Assembly (NCBI GenBank): GCA_937907975.1
Contig: CALEQS010000075.1
Location: forward strand, 1-7,513
Reading direction: 5' to 3'
Source of the DNA: an uncultured Clostridia bacterium
GTDB lineage: Bacteria > Bacillota > Clostridia > Oscillospirales > Oscillospiraceae
Length of the DNA stretch: 7,513 nucleotides
A model generated the notes under the pieces. That model had not been told where the DNA came from. It saw only the letters and a list, made by a program, of their open reading frames with translations, and did not search any database. Below, piece by piece: positions 1 to 5,357 of this stretch. The first letter of the stretch is position 1, and every line of letters begins with the position of its first letter. The translations under genes and the position numbers were made by a program.

Positions 1-20
1 CGCTCCACAGAATGACATGG
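1..20. repeat. Possible end fragment of a host-type intergenic repeat
   Basis: The 10-mer CAGAATGACA at 8-17 also occurs at 5002-5011, at the right end of the 226-bp repeat element in the phage operon. The preceding bases (CGCTC at 1-5) resemble the CGCTCAGGATGACA form at 4976-4988. This suggests the window opens in the tail of another copy lying downstream of the HAD gene. Only about 20 bp are visible, so chance similarity is possible. Confidence 0.3.
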
Positions 21-60
21 GTGGAAATCTGGCTTTATTTCGACAAACCCCAATTGCCGC

Positions 61-900
61 TCACATTAAAATAAACTCATACACCGCTTTTGCCACGCCG
101 ACCTCTTCGTTGGAGGTGGTGACGGCGTCGGCGTGGGGGAATACGCACGCTTCACTGTTGGCCATGGCCACGGCGAAGCCCGCCGCGTCCAGCATGGCGA
201 GGTCGTTCTCCGAATCGCCGCAGGCCATGGTCTGCTCCCTCGGAATACCGAGGTGATCGGCCAGTGCCAGCAGTCCGGCGCCCTTGTCTGCGCCGGGGGC
301 GGTGATCTCATCATTGTTGGTGCCGCCGGAGACGCTCTTCAGGCCGAATTCCGCCAGCAGGGAGCGCACCTTTTCACCGTCCACCCGTCCGCCGCCCGGG
401 GCGGGGAGATAGTTCAGCGTGAATTTCTCCACCTGCCCGTGTTCCAGAATGAAGGCGGCGGGGTCGGCCAGCGGCGTACGGGTGGTGCGCAGATAGTCCC
501 GCACCGGCTCTGTCACATCCAGCCGGGGCAGGAAGGCCAGCTGGCGCTTGGAGGCATAGCCCTGCCCGTTGGCAAAGAAGGTGGCTACGATATTCAGCTG
601 TTCCAGTCCGCGCATCAGCTCGGCGGCCAGATGGGTGTCCAGACAGCGTTCATAGATGCGCGCACGGTCAGAGAGCCGGTACACGGCCGCACCGTTGGAG
701 GTCAGGGCATAGTTCACGCCGGGGATGGCGAGAAACTCCTCGCTCAGCCCGGTCAACGGCCGCCCGGAGGCCGGGACGACGGTGACGCCGGCGGCCATGG
801 CGTCCAGAAGTGCCTGACGGACAGCGGGGGTGACGTGTTTGGCGGCGTTCAGGCTGGTGCCGTCCAGATCCAGCGCCAGCAGCTTAATGGGGTGTTTCAT
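61..900 (-). CDS. Cof-type HAD-superfamily (IIB) phosphatase
   Basis: This 279-residue soluble protein has the full set of HAD hydrolase motifs. Motif I is DLDGT at residues 11-15, with Asp11 as predicted nucleophile and Asp13 as acid/base. Motif II is ASGRP with Ser45, motif III is Lys206 in GADKG, and motif IV is GDSEND at 228-233 with Mg-binding Asp229 and Asp233. The length and the large cap insert between motifs II and III fit the Cof/YidA class of cytoplasmic Mg-dependent phosphatases, which act on sugar phosphates, FMN, PLP and similar small phosphorylated metabolites. The substrate cannot be read from sequence. The start is ATG at 900-898, preceded by AAGGAG at 912-907 with 6-nt spacing. 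That site begins directly after the repressor stop codon, so the two genes are probably cotranscribed and translationally coupled. It looks like a host-type metabolic gene, or less likely a cargo gene of the prophage. Confidence 0.93.
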   Translation of the reverse strand: MKHPIKLLALDLDGTSLNAAKHVTPAVRQALLDAMAAGVTVVPASGRPLTGLSEEFLAIPGVNYALTSNGAAVYRLSDRARIYERCLDTHLAAELMRGLEQLNIVATFFANGQGYASKRQLAFLPRLDVTEPVRDYLRTTRTPLADPAAFILEHGQVEKFTLNYLPAPGGGRVDGEKVRSLLAEFGLKSVSGGTNNDEITAPGADKGAGLLALADHLGIPREQTMACGDSENDLAMLDAAGFAVAMANSEACVFPHADAVTTSNEEVGVAKAVYEFILM

Positions 901-912
901 GTGAGGCTCCTT

Positions 913-1494
913 TCAAAGCTCCCGCACCAGCAGCACTGCCCGGCCCAAAATACGGGCGGTGCGATCCAGCGCTCTGGGGGGATATTCCGGGTTGGCGGGC
1001 AGGAGCGTTTTTCCGGAGACGGTGCGCACCAGCAGCGCGCCGTCCTGCACCAGAACGACGGTGGAGCCGTCCTTTGCTTCGGCTGTCTTTTCAATCAACA
1101 GGCAGTCGCCGTCCAACAGGCGGGGATACATGGCCAGCCCGGTGACGCGGAAAATGAAAAACGAGCCGCTGCCGCCGCCGTGAAGAAAAGAGCGGGGCAC
1201 GGGAACGCGTTCGTCGGTGAAGCGCAGACTGCCCTGTTCGTCCAGCTCCTGGGCCACAGGCAGGAGTGCCGAGGGCTCCGGGGCGCCCACCTCCACGCCG
1301 CTGAGCCACTCCGGTGTCACCGACAGGGCGGCGGCCAGCCGCAGCAGCTTGTCTGCCTTGGGTTTGTAGCGCCCGCTCAGGTAGAGCGAAATGCTGCTCC
1401 GGTCGATGCCGGAGGCCCGGCTCAGCTCGGCCTGGGTCAGGCCGGAGGCCGCAAAAGTCTCCTCCAGCCGGCGTTGGATCTCGTCATTGGCCAT
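913..1494 (-). CDS. CI/LexA-like repressor: XRE-type HTH plus S24 domain with altered catalytic dyad
   Basis: The protein has 193 residues. Residues 6-66 form an XRE-family helix-turn-helix, with LTQAELSRASGIDRSSISLYLSG spanning residues 19-41 and the usual TPEWLSG end. A linker (about 67-108) leads to an S24/LexA-like C-terminal domain (about 109-193) ending in the typical NPEYPP and ILGRAV segments. In LexA and lambda CI the self-cleavage nucleophile is Ser in a G-x-S-M motif; here the segment reads GLAMYP with Ala121 (GCC, 1134-1132). The general-base Lys of the V-K-R strand appears as Arg157 (CGC, 1026-1024). The linker has no Ala-Gly dipeptide, the usual cleavage site. It should therefore still bind DNA and oligomerise but not autoproteolyse. 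I chose ATG at 1494-1492 because AAGGAGGG lies just upstream at about 1509-1502; an in-frame extension to 1839 runs through the control region and terS antisense and is not credible. It probably controls the divergent phage operon and itself. Confidence 0.9.
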   Translation of the reverse strand: MANDEIQRRLEETFAASGLTQAELSRASGIDRSSISLYLSGRYKPKADKLLRLAAALSVTPEWLSGVEVGAPEPSALLPVAQELDEQGSLRFTDERVPVPRSFLHGGGSGSFFIFRVTGLAMYPRLLDGDCLLIEKTAEAKDGSTVVLVQDGALLVRTVSGKTLLPANPEYPPRALDRTARILGRAVLLVREL

Positions 1495-1527
1495 AGTGCG
1501 CCCTCCTTTTTGCGGAAACCTATACAA

Positions 1528-1556
1528 AGAATACCGAATCCCGGCCCAAAATGCAA
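1528..1556 (-). promoter_or_regulatory. Candidate promoter for the repressor-HAD operon
   Basis: Read on the minus strand, TTGCAT (1556-1551) and TATTCT (1533-1528) are separated by exactly 17 bp, a fair sigma-A type match. It would start transcription about 25-30 nt before the repressor start codon. The -35 box falls in the loop of the plus-strand terminator hairpin, and the terminator's left arm occupies the spacer. A second, weaker minus-strand possibility lies further upstream, with TTTACC and TATTCT separated by 18 bp around 1596-1625. No start-site data exist. Confidence 0.45.
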
Positions 1557-1576
1557 TGCGGGCCGGGATTTTTTTA
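1537..1576 (+). terminator. Strong intrinsic terminator in the control region
   Basis: A perfect 11-bp stem (left arm 1537-1547, right arm 1560-1570, GC-rich core CCCGGCCC/GGGCCGGG) encloses a 12-nt loop. It is followed by an uninterrupted T tract ending at 1575. The T tract is only on the plus-strand side, so it should stop rightward transcription. It lies about 70 bp upstream of terS and points at the phage operon. It may insulate that operon from read-through antisense to the repressor, act as an attenuator, or be left over from a lost gene to its left. Confidence 0.85.
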
Positions 1577-1600
1577 TTATTTGCATTCCGAAAATAGAAT
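1572..1600 (+). promoter_or_regulatory. Candidate rightward promoter for the packaging/head operon
   Basis: TAGAAT at 1595-1600 matches the -10 consensus at five of six positions in an AT-rich stretch directly after the terminator T tract. The -35 region (TTTTAT, 1572-1577, 17-bp spacing) is poor. TTGCAT at 1581-1586 is a better -35 match but faces only TGTTTT at 1604-1609. A weak or activator-dependent promoter is plausible. There is no other room for a promoter between the terminator and terS. Confidence 0.35.
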
Positions 1601-1617
1601 ATATGTTTTAGTATCGG
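1588..1617. promoter_or_regulatory. Possible repressor operator, imperfect dyad
   Basis: CCGA at 1588-1591 and TCGG at 1614-1617 flank an AT-rich 22-bp core, and ATTC/GAAT half-sites (1585-1588 and 1597-1600) lie within or next to it. The position over the candidate rightward promoter suits a CI-type operator. The symmetry is weak and only one such site is seen, so this is a tentative call. Confidence 0.2.
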
Positions 1618-1644
1618 GGTAAACACAGACAAGGGAGGGACGAT

Positions 1645-2010
1645 GTGGATTTTCTGAGGGGAAAGGTGCCGGATGGGGAGGAGGCGGACCGGCTGGTGGA
1701 GCGGGCGCTGTTTCTGATGGCCACCGGCTACACCTACACCGAGGAGCGCCGGGAGGAGGGTGAGAAGGGCGAGAAGATCGTCCGCACCCGCAAACAGGTG
1801 CCGCCCAACGCGTCGGCCATCGCCCTGTGGCTCAGCCACCGGATGCCGGAGCGCTGGGGCGACGGGGCGGCGGAGGTGCCGGAGAACAATCTGCTGACTC
1901 TGCTGCGCGAGGAGCTGGAGGGAGGTGGGGACAATGGAGTTTCAGCCGTTCAGCCCGAAGCAGCGCCGGGCAATGACCTGGTGGCGGGGGCCGGAGGCGG
2001 CGGAGCTTGA
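1645..2010 (+). CDS. terS: Phage terminase small subunit, apparently lacking the N-terminal HTH
   Basis: This 121-residue protein carries the family's characteristic middle and C-terminal part: a helix with ALFLMATGYTYTEER (about residues 21-35), a charged hairpin, and then the signature KQVPPNASAIALWLSHRMPERW (about 52-73). In related phages that signature reads roughly VPPDxxAxxFWLKNRRPxxW. Small terminases recognise phage DNA and hand it to the large subunit. Members of this family usually have about 150-190 residues with an HTH of some 50-70 residues in front of this region. Here the protein starts almost at the helix after it, and in-frame codons upstream meet a stop (TAG, 1609-1611). 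The start is GTG at 1645 behind GGGAGG (1633-1638); an overlapping ATG at 1643 opens only a four-codon frame. The last 25 codons overlap terL in another frame and encode a low-complexity Gly/Ala tail. Family assignment is from remembered motifs. Confidence 0.8.
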   Translation: MDFLRGKVPDGEEADRLVERALFLMATGYTYTEERREEGEKGEKIVRTRKQVPPNASAIALWLSHRMPERWGDGAAEVPENNLLTLLREELEGGGDNGVSAVQPEAAPGNDLVAGAGGGGA

Positions 2011-3187
2011 CGGCATTCTGTGTGACGGAGCGGTGCGCAGCGGCAAGACCGTCAGCATGGCGGTGGGCTTTCTGCTGTGGAGCATGATGCGGTTTGAACG
2101 GCAGTGCTTCGCCCTGTGCGGGCGGAGCGTGGAGTCGCTGCGGCGCAATGTGACCAACCTGCTGCCCCAGTGGACGGAGGGCATTTTCCGCATTGAGGAG
2201 AGGCGCAGCCAGAACCGGCTGACGGTGTGGAGCGGGAGCCGGAGCAATGACTACTATCTCTTTGGCGGCCACGACGAGAGCAGCTTTGCCGCCATTCAGG
2301 GCATCACGCTGGCCGGGGTGTTGCTGGACGAGGTGGCGCTGATGCCCCGCAGTTTTGTGGAGCAGGCGCTGGCCCGGTGCAGTGTCGGCGGGAGTAAATT
2401 CTGGTTCAACTGCAATCCCGCCGGGCCGGGGCACTGGTTCTATCAGGAGTGGGTGCGCCGGGCGGAGGAGCGCCGTCTGCTCCACCTTCACTTCACCATG
2501 GAGGACAATCCGGCACTCAGCGAGGCGGTGCGCGTGCGCTACCGCCGGATGTATACCGGCGCGTTCTACGAGCGCTATGTGCTGGGGCTCTGGCGGGCGG
2601 CAGACGGGGTGGTCTATGATATGTTCTCCCCCGCCGAGCACCTGCTGAAGGAGCTGCCGGAGCTGCGGGGCGATACCTATATCTCCTGCGATTACGGCAC
2701 CCAGAACCCAACGGTGTTTCTGAAATGGCGGCGCAGCGTAAATGGGGCGTGGGTGTGCGCCGGGGAGTATTACTGGTCGGGCCGGGAGGAGCGGCGGCAG
2801 AAGACCGACGGCGACTATGCCGACGATCTGGCGGCGTTTCTGGACGGCGGGACGCCCCGGGCGGTGGTGGTAGATCCCTCGGCGGCCAGCTTCATCGAGG
2901 AACTGCGCCGCCGGGGCTGGCCGGTGCTGAAGGCGGACAACCGGGTGGGGGACGGCATCCGCCGGGTGGGCGAGCGGCTCAAGGACGGAACGCTGCTGTT
3001 TGCCGACACCTGCTGTCACACGGCGGAGGAATTTCAGAGCTATGTCTGGGACGAGACCGCCGCCGGACGCGGGGAGGATCGGCCCGTCAAAGAGCACGAC
3101 CACTGCATGGATGCCATCCGCTACTTCGTCACCACCATCATCGACCGGGGCCGGGGCAGGGTGACGAGAAGACCGAGGGGGCTGTGA
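1934..3187 (+). CDS. terL: Phage terminase large subunit (packaging ATPase/nuclease)
   Basis: This 417-residue motor protein pumps phage DNA into the prohead and cuts it. The ATPase half has a Walker A-type loop GAVRSGKT (residues 32-39), Walker B VLLDE (129-133, with Asp132 and Glu133), and a coupling/sensor segment NCNPAGPGHW (159-168). The nuclease half has the RNase H-like acidic residues Asp253 (SCDYG), Asp314 (VVVDPS), and Asp389/Asp393 (DHCMDAIRYF). Length and motif order match the PBSX/SPP1-type large terminases. I chose ATG at 1934 rather than GTG at 1925 because GGAGG (1921-1925) is spaced correctly for it. The gene overlaps terS by 77 nt in a different frame, so the two are probably translated together. 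All catalytic positions are intact, so the protein should be active. Confidence 0.97.
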   Translation: MEFQPFSPKQRRAMTWWRGPEAAELDGILCDGAVRSGKTVSMAVGFLLWSMMRFERQCFALCGRSVESLRRNVTNLLPQWTEGIFRIEERRSQNRLTVWSGSRSNDYYLFGGHDESSFAAIQGITLAGVLLDEVALMPRSFVEQALARCSVGGSKFWFNCNPAGPGHWFYQEWVRRAEERRLLHLHFTMEDNPALSEAVRVRYRRMYTGAFYERYVLGLWRAADGVVYDMFSPAEHLLKELPELRGDTYISCDYGTQNPTVFLKWRRSVNGAWVCAGEYYWSGREERRQKTDGDYADDLAAFLDGGTPRAVVVDPSAASFIEELRRRGWPVLKADNRVGDGIRRVGERLKDGTLLFADTCCHTAEEFQSYVWDETAAGRGEDRPVKEHDHCMDAIRYFVTTIIDRGRGRVTRRPRGL

Positions 3188-3218
3188 GGGAGGGAGTTCA
3201 GAAACCTGCGCCGCACCA

Positions 3219-3397
3219 AAGCCTTCCCCTTGAGGGGAGGGTGGCGATGAACGGAAGGCTGTCCTAAACCTGCCCCCTCATCAGTCGCCTACGGCGACAG
3301 CCTTTTCTGTGGAGCGCCTTCGGCGTTTATCCCACTCGCCCTGAAATATGCCGCAGGCATATTTATTTCTCGGGCTCACTCTCTGAGGGGAAGCCTT
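3219..3397. repeat. 179-bp structured intergenic element between terL and the portal gene
   Basis: The element is bounded by an imperfect inverted repeat: AAGCCTTCCCCT at 3219-3230 against AGGGGAAGCCTT at 3386-3397, 11 of 12 paired. Inside are hairpins with GTCGCC/GGCGAC (3284-3298), AGCGCC/GGCGTT around TTC (3313-3327), and a perfect 9-bp stem AAATATGCC/GGCATATTT with loop GCA (3344-3364). The last may extend through GCCC (3338-3341) and GGGC (3372-3375). No reading frame of note is present. It fills most of the 239-bp gap, ending 17 bp before the portal gene's AAAGGAG. It resembles dispersed repeats of gut Clostridia rather than phage sequence. It could form RNA structure affecting terL-portal transcript stability. 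Confidence 0.7.
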
Positions 3398-3426
3398 CGA
3401 AAACCCGACTAAAGAAAGGAGCAAAC

Positions 3427-4755
3427 ATGATCATTTATCTTGACCGCTCAGAGGTGCCCGACGCGGAGCGCATTGCGCCCGGGGTGCTGAGCTATCTGGT
3501 GCGCCGGGCGGAGCTGGCGGCGACGCGCTATGACAAGCTGGACCGCTACTATCTGGGCAGGCACGACATTTTCTGCACCCGCCGGGAGGGCGAGGTGCAG
3601 GTGGCGGTGAACTACGCCAAGTATGTGGTGGACATCGCGCTGGGCTATTATCTGGGTCAGCCGGTAAAGTACGACGCCAACCCGGTGGACGAGCTGGGCC
3701 GGAATGTGGAGCTGGCCCCCCTTCTGCGCTGTTACGAGCGGGGACGCCTTCCGGAGGTGGACGTGTCCATCGGCCGGACAATGGGCGTCATGGGGGACTG
3801 CCTGGAGCTGTGCTATGCCTCAGGCGGCAGTGATCCCATGCCCCGCTCTGCCCGCATCGACCCCCGCCGGGGCATTCTGGTCTGCGACACCACGGTGGAG
3901 CACGCAAAGCTCTTCGGCATGGTGTGGGACAGGCGGGAAAAGACCACCGGCGAGCACTACTATTTTGTCACCGTCTACACCGACCGCACGGAGCGGGACT
4001 TCATTTGCTCTGACCTGAGCACCGGCGCGTTCCGGCCGGTGGGCGAGGTGCGCTATCACTGGTTCGGCGCGGTGCCCATGATCGCCTATGTCAACAACGA
4101 CGACCGGCAGGGCGACTTTGAGCAGATCCTGTCGCTGATCGACGCCTATGACGCGCTGATGTCCAGCCGCCTGACGGATAAGAAGAAGTTTGTGGATGCC
4201 CTGCTGGTGTTCTTCGGCATGACGCTGGCCGAGGGGGACGAGCAGAAGCTGGCGCGGGAGAAGTTTATCGACGGCGCGCCGCTGGACGCCCGGGCAGAGT
4301 ACATTCAGAAGACCTTTAACGAGAGCGAGGTGCAGGTGCTGGCGGACAATCTGGTGCGGGAGATGCACAAGATGACCCTCACCGTAGATCTGTCCGACGA
4401 GAACTTTGCGGGCAACTCCTCCGGTCAGGCGCTGAAGCTGAAGCTGCTCAGCATGGACCTGCTGGCCCGGGGCAAGATGCGCCGCATGGAGTGCGGGCTG
4501 AGAGAGCGCATGGCGCTTTACAGCCACTGGCTTACCGTCCGGGGCGTCATGGCTCCGCTGGACGGGGATCAGGTGGACGTGGTGTTCACCCCCGACCTGC
4601 CCATCAACGAGAGCGAAAAGGTGGATCTGGTTTGCAGGCTCCAGAACATCGTGGACGATCAGACCCTGCTCAGCCAGCTCTGGTTCATCCGCGACCCCGC
4701 CGAGGCGGCGGAAAATCTGCGCCGCCAGCGAGAGGAGCGGGGCGGGGAGGAGTAA
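3427..4755 (+). CDS. Phage portal protein, SPP1 gp6-like
   Basis: This 442-residue protein should form the dodecameric ring at the capsid vertex through which TerL drives DNA and to which the neck attaches. Family features visible in order are RYDKLDRYYLGRHDI (about residues 35-49), NYAKYVVDIALGYYLGQPV (about 63-81), the wing region with FVTVYTDR, the conserved NNDDRQGDFEQILSLIDAYD (about 225-244) followed by DKKKFVDALLVFFG, and LSDENFAGNSSGQALKLKLL (about 323-342) in the stem/crown part. Length is normal for the family. The start is ATG at 3427 behind AAAGGAG (3415-3421). It ends in a charged Arg/Glu tail. It follows terL as expected but is separated from its neighbours on both sides by inserted repeat elements, an unusual situation inside a head operon. 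Confidence 0.95.
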   Translation: MIIYLDRSEVPDAERIAPGVLSYLVRRAELAATRYDKLDRYYLGRHDIFCTRREGEVQVAVNYAKYVVDIALGYYLGQPVKYDANPVDELGRNVELAPLLRCYERGRLPEVDVSIGRTMGVMGDCLELCYASGGSDPMPRSARIDPRRGILVCDTTVEHAKLFGMVWDRREKTTGEHYYFVTVYTDRTERDFICSDLSTGAFRPVGEVRYHWFGAVPMIAYVNNDDRQGDFEQILSLIDAYDALMSSRLTDKKKFVDALLVFFGMTLAEGDEQKLAREKFIDGAPLDARAEYIQKTFNESEVQVLADNLVREMHKMTLTVDLSDENFAGNSSGQALKLKLLSMDLLARGKMRRMECGLRERMALYSHWLTVRGVMAPLDGDQVDVVFTPDLPINESEKVDLVCRLQNIVDDQTLLSQLWFIRDPAEAAENLRRQREERGGEE

Positions 4756-4785
4756 GGCCTCCTGGTGGAAAGTGCTTTTCCTTCC

Positions 4786-5011
4786 TGTCATTCTGAGGCG
4801 GCAGGTTCCTCTGGTCATTCTGAGGAACGAAACGACCGACTGCGCCCGCTTTTCGCGTGCAAACGGCCAACCGCCCGAAGGGCGGCTCTTGGGTTGTCGC
4901 AAGAATCTTATAACACCGATGTCTGACGATCCGCATGGCAGTTGTAGAAGCGGGTGTTTTAAGATCCTTCGCTTCGCTCAGGATGACAGGGGGAGAGTGC
5001 TCAGAATGACA
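4786..5011. repeat. 226-bp nested inverted-repeat element (MITE/REP-like)
   Basis: The ends are a perfect 12-bp inverted repeat, TGTCATTCTGAG (4786-4797) and CTCAGAATGACA (5000-5011). A second, inner pair of ends is GTCATTCTGAG (4814-4824) against CTCAGGATGAC (4977-4987). Further in, AAGAATCTTATAACACC (4901-4917) pairs with GGTGTTTTAAGATCCTT (4953-4969) at 15 of 17 positions, so the element folds as a long interrupted palindrome. A CCGCCC-GAA-GGGCGG hairpin (4871-4885) lies in the left half. The segment AAGATCCTTCGCTTCGCTCA (4961-4980) recalls a motif common in bacterial intergenic repeats. There is no transposase or credible gene, so it would need to be moved in trans. It lies in the 602-bp gap between portal and scaffold, which holds no recognisable gene. 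Confidence 0.75.
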
Positions 5012-5050
5012 GAGGACTGAGGCGTGGAACGGAAGGCTTTCAGGTCTAGT

Positions 5051-5216
5051 GTAGGGCGGGTGCTTGCCCCCGCCGCGGACGACCACGATTGTCGCAATAG
5101 GACAGTTTGCAGGCAAACTGCAAGCGTGATTTATGCTTGCGCAAATCGGTGCACCTTTTTCGATAACATTTCCAGATCTGCCAGCACGGCACGGCGGGGG
5201 CAAGCACCCGCCCTAC
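5051..5216. repeat. 166-bp element with perfect 25-bp terminal inverted repeats
   Basis: Positions 5051-5075 and 5192-5216 are exact inverse complements over 25 bp (outer end GTAGGGCGGGTGCTTGCC). The 116-bp interior contains a palindrome CAGTTTGC-AG-GCAAACTG and a following GCAAGC...GCTTGC stem (about 5102-5141), so the element is highly foldable on both strands. It encodes no protein. The size, perfect ends and lack of a transposase fit a non-autonomous miniature element. I see no convincing target-site duplication at the borders. It lies 39 bp after the 226-bp element in the same portal-scaffold gap. Confidence 0.8.
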
Positions 5217-5357
5217 GGCAGAATTGCCGACTTTCAGCACCGCACCCTGATTTCGCTCATGTAAGGAGCGATGATCCGGTGGCAGTTACGATCTTATTAA
5301 CCACATATAACGCCGGGGCCGCGTGAGCGCACCCGGCGGGATAGAAAGGAGCAGTCC
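5217..5357 (+). promoter_or_regulatory. Scaffold gene leader with GC-rich hairpin and possible weak promoter
   Basis: This is the remainder of the portal-scaffold gap. It includes a small CGGCA-GAAT-TGCCG hairpin (5216-5229, touching the repeat end) and an AT-rich stretch with TATAAC at 5306-5311 that could be a -10 element but has no good -35. A perfect CGCCGGG/CCCGGCG stem (5311-5317 and 5332-5338) sits 6 nt before the AAAGGAG (5345-5351) of the scaffold gene. The hairpin could protect a processed 5' end or tune translation of scaffold and capsid. No functional evidence exists. Confidence 0.3.

Noticed and set aside
913..1494. Sequencing error as the cause of the Ala121 and Arg157 changes
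   Set aside because: Two separate changes would need separate base errors, and the frame is otherwise intact with conserved flanking residues; error cannot be fully excluded but is unlikely.
133..1611. A 492-codon plus-strand open frame opposite the HAD and repressor genes
   Set aside because: It is antisense to two genes with clear motifs and ribosome binding sites, runs through the control region and terminator, and its composition (Gly, Gln, His-rich) is what GC-rich antisense gives.
1495..1839. N-terminal extension of the repressor to 308 residues
   Set aside because: The extra 115 codons lie in the promoter region and antisense to terS; the start at 1494 has a strong ribosome binding site and gives a normal XRE N-terminus.
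1832..3103. A 423-codon minus-strand frame opposite terL
   Set aside because: It is a shadow of the terminase gene; the protein is rich in Pro, Ala, His and Arg, without a recognisable domain or ribosome binding site.
3820..4902. A 360-codon minus-strand frame opposite the portal gene
   Set aside because: It starts inside a repeat element and runs antisense to a well-supported portal gene; no domain is recognisable.
4786..5216. A CRISPR array, suggested by repeated motifs
   Set aside because: The repeats are inverted pairs with no regular spacing or spacers, and no cas gene is present.
5024..5326. Short open frames in the portal-scaffold gap
   Set aside because: They run across the 25-bp inverted repeats and hairpins, have no Shine-Dalgarno site and no recognisable protein pattern.
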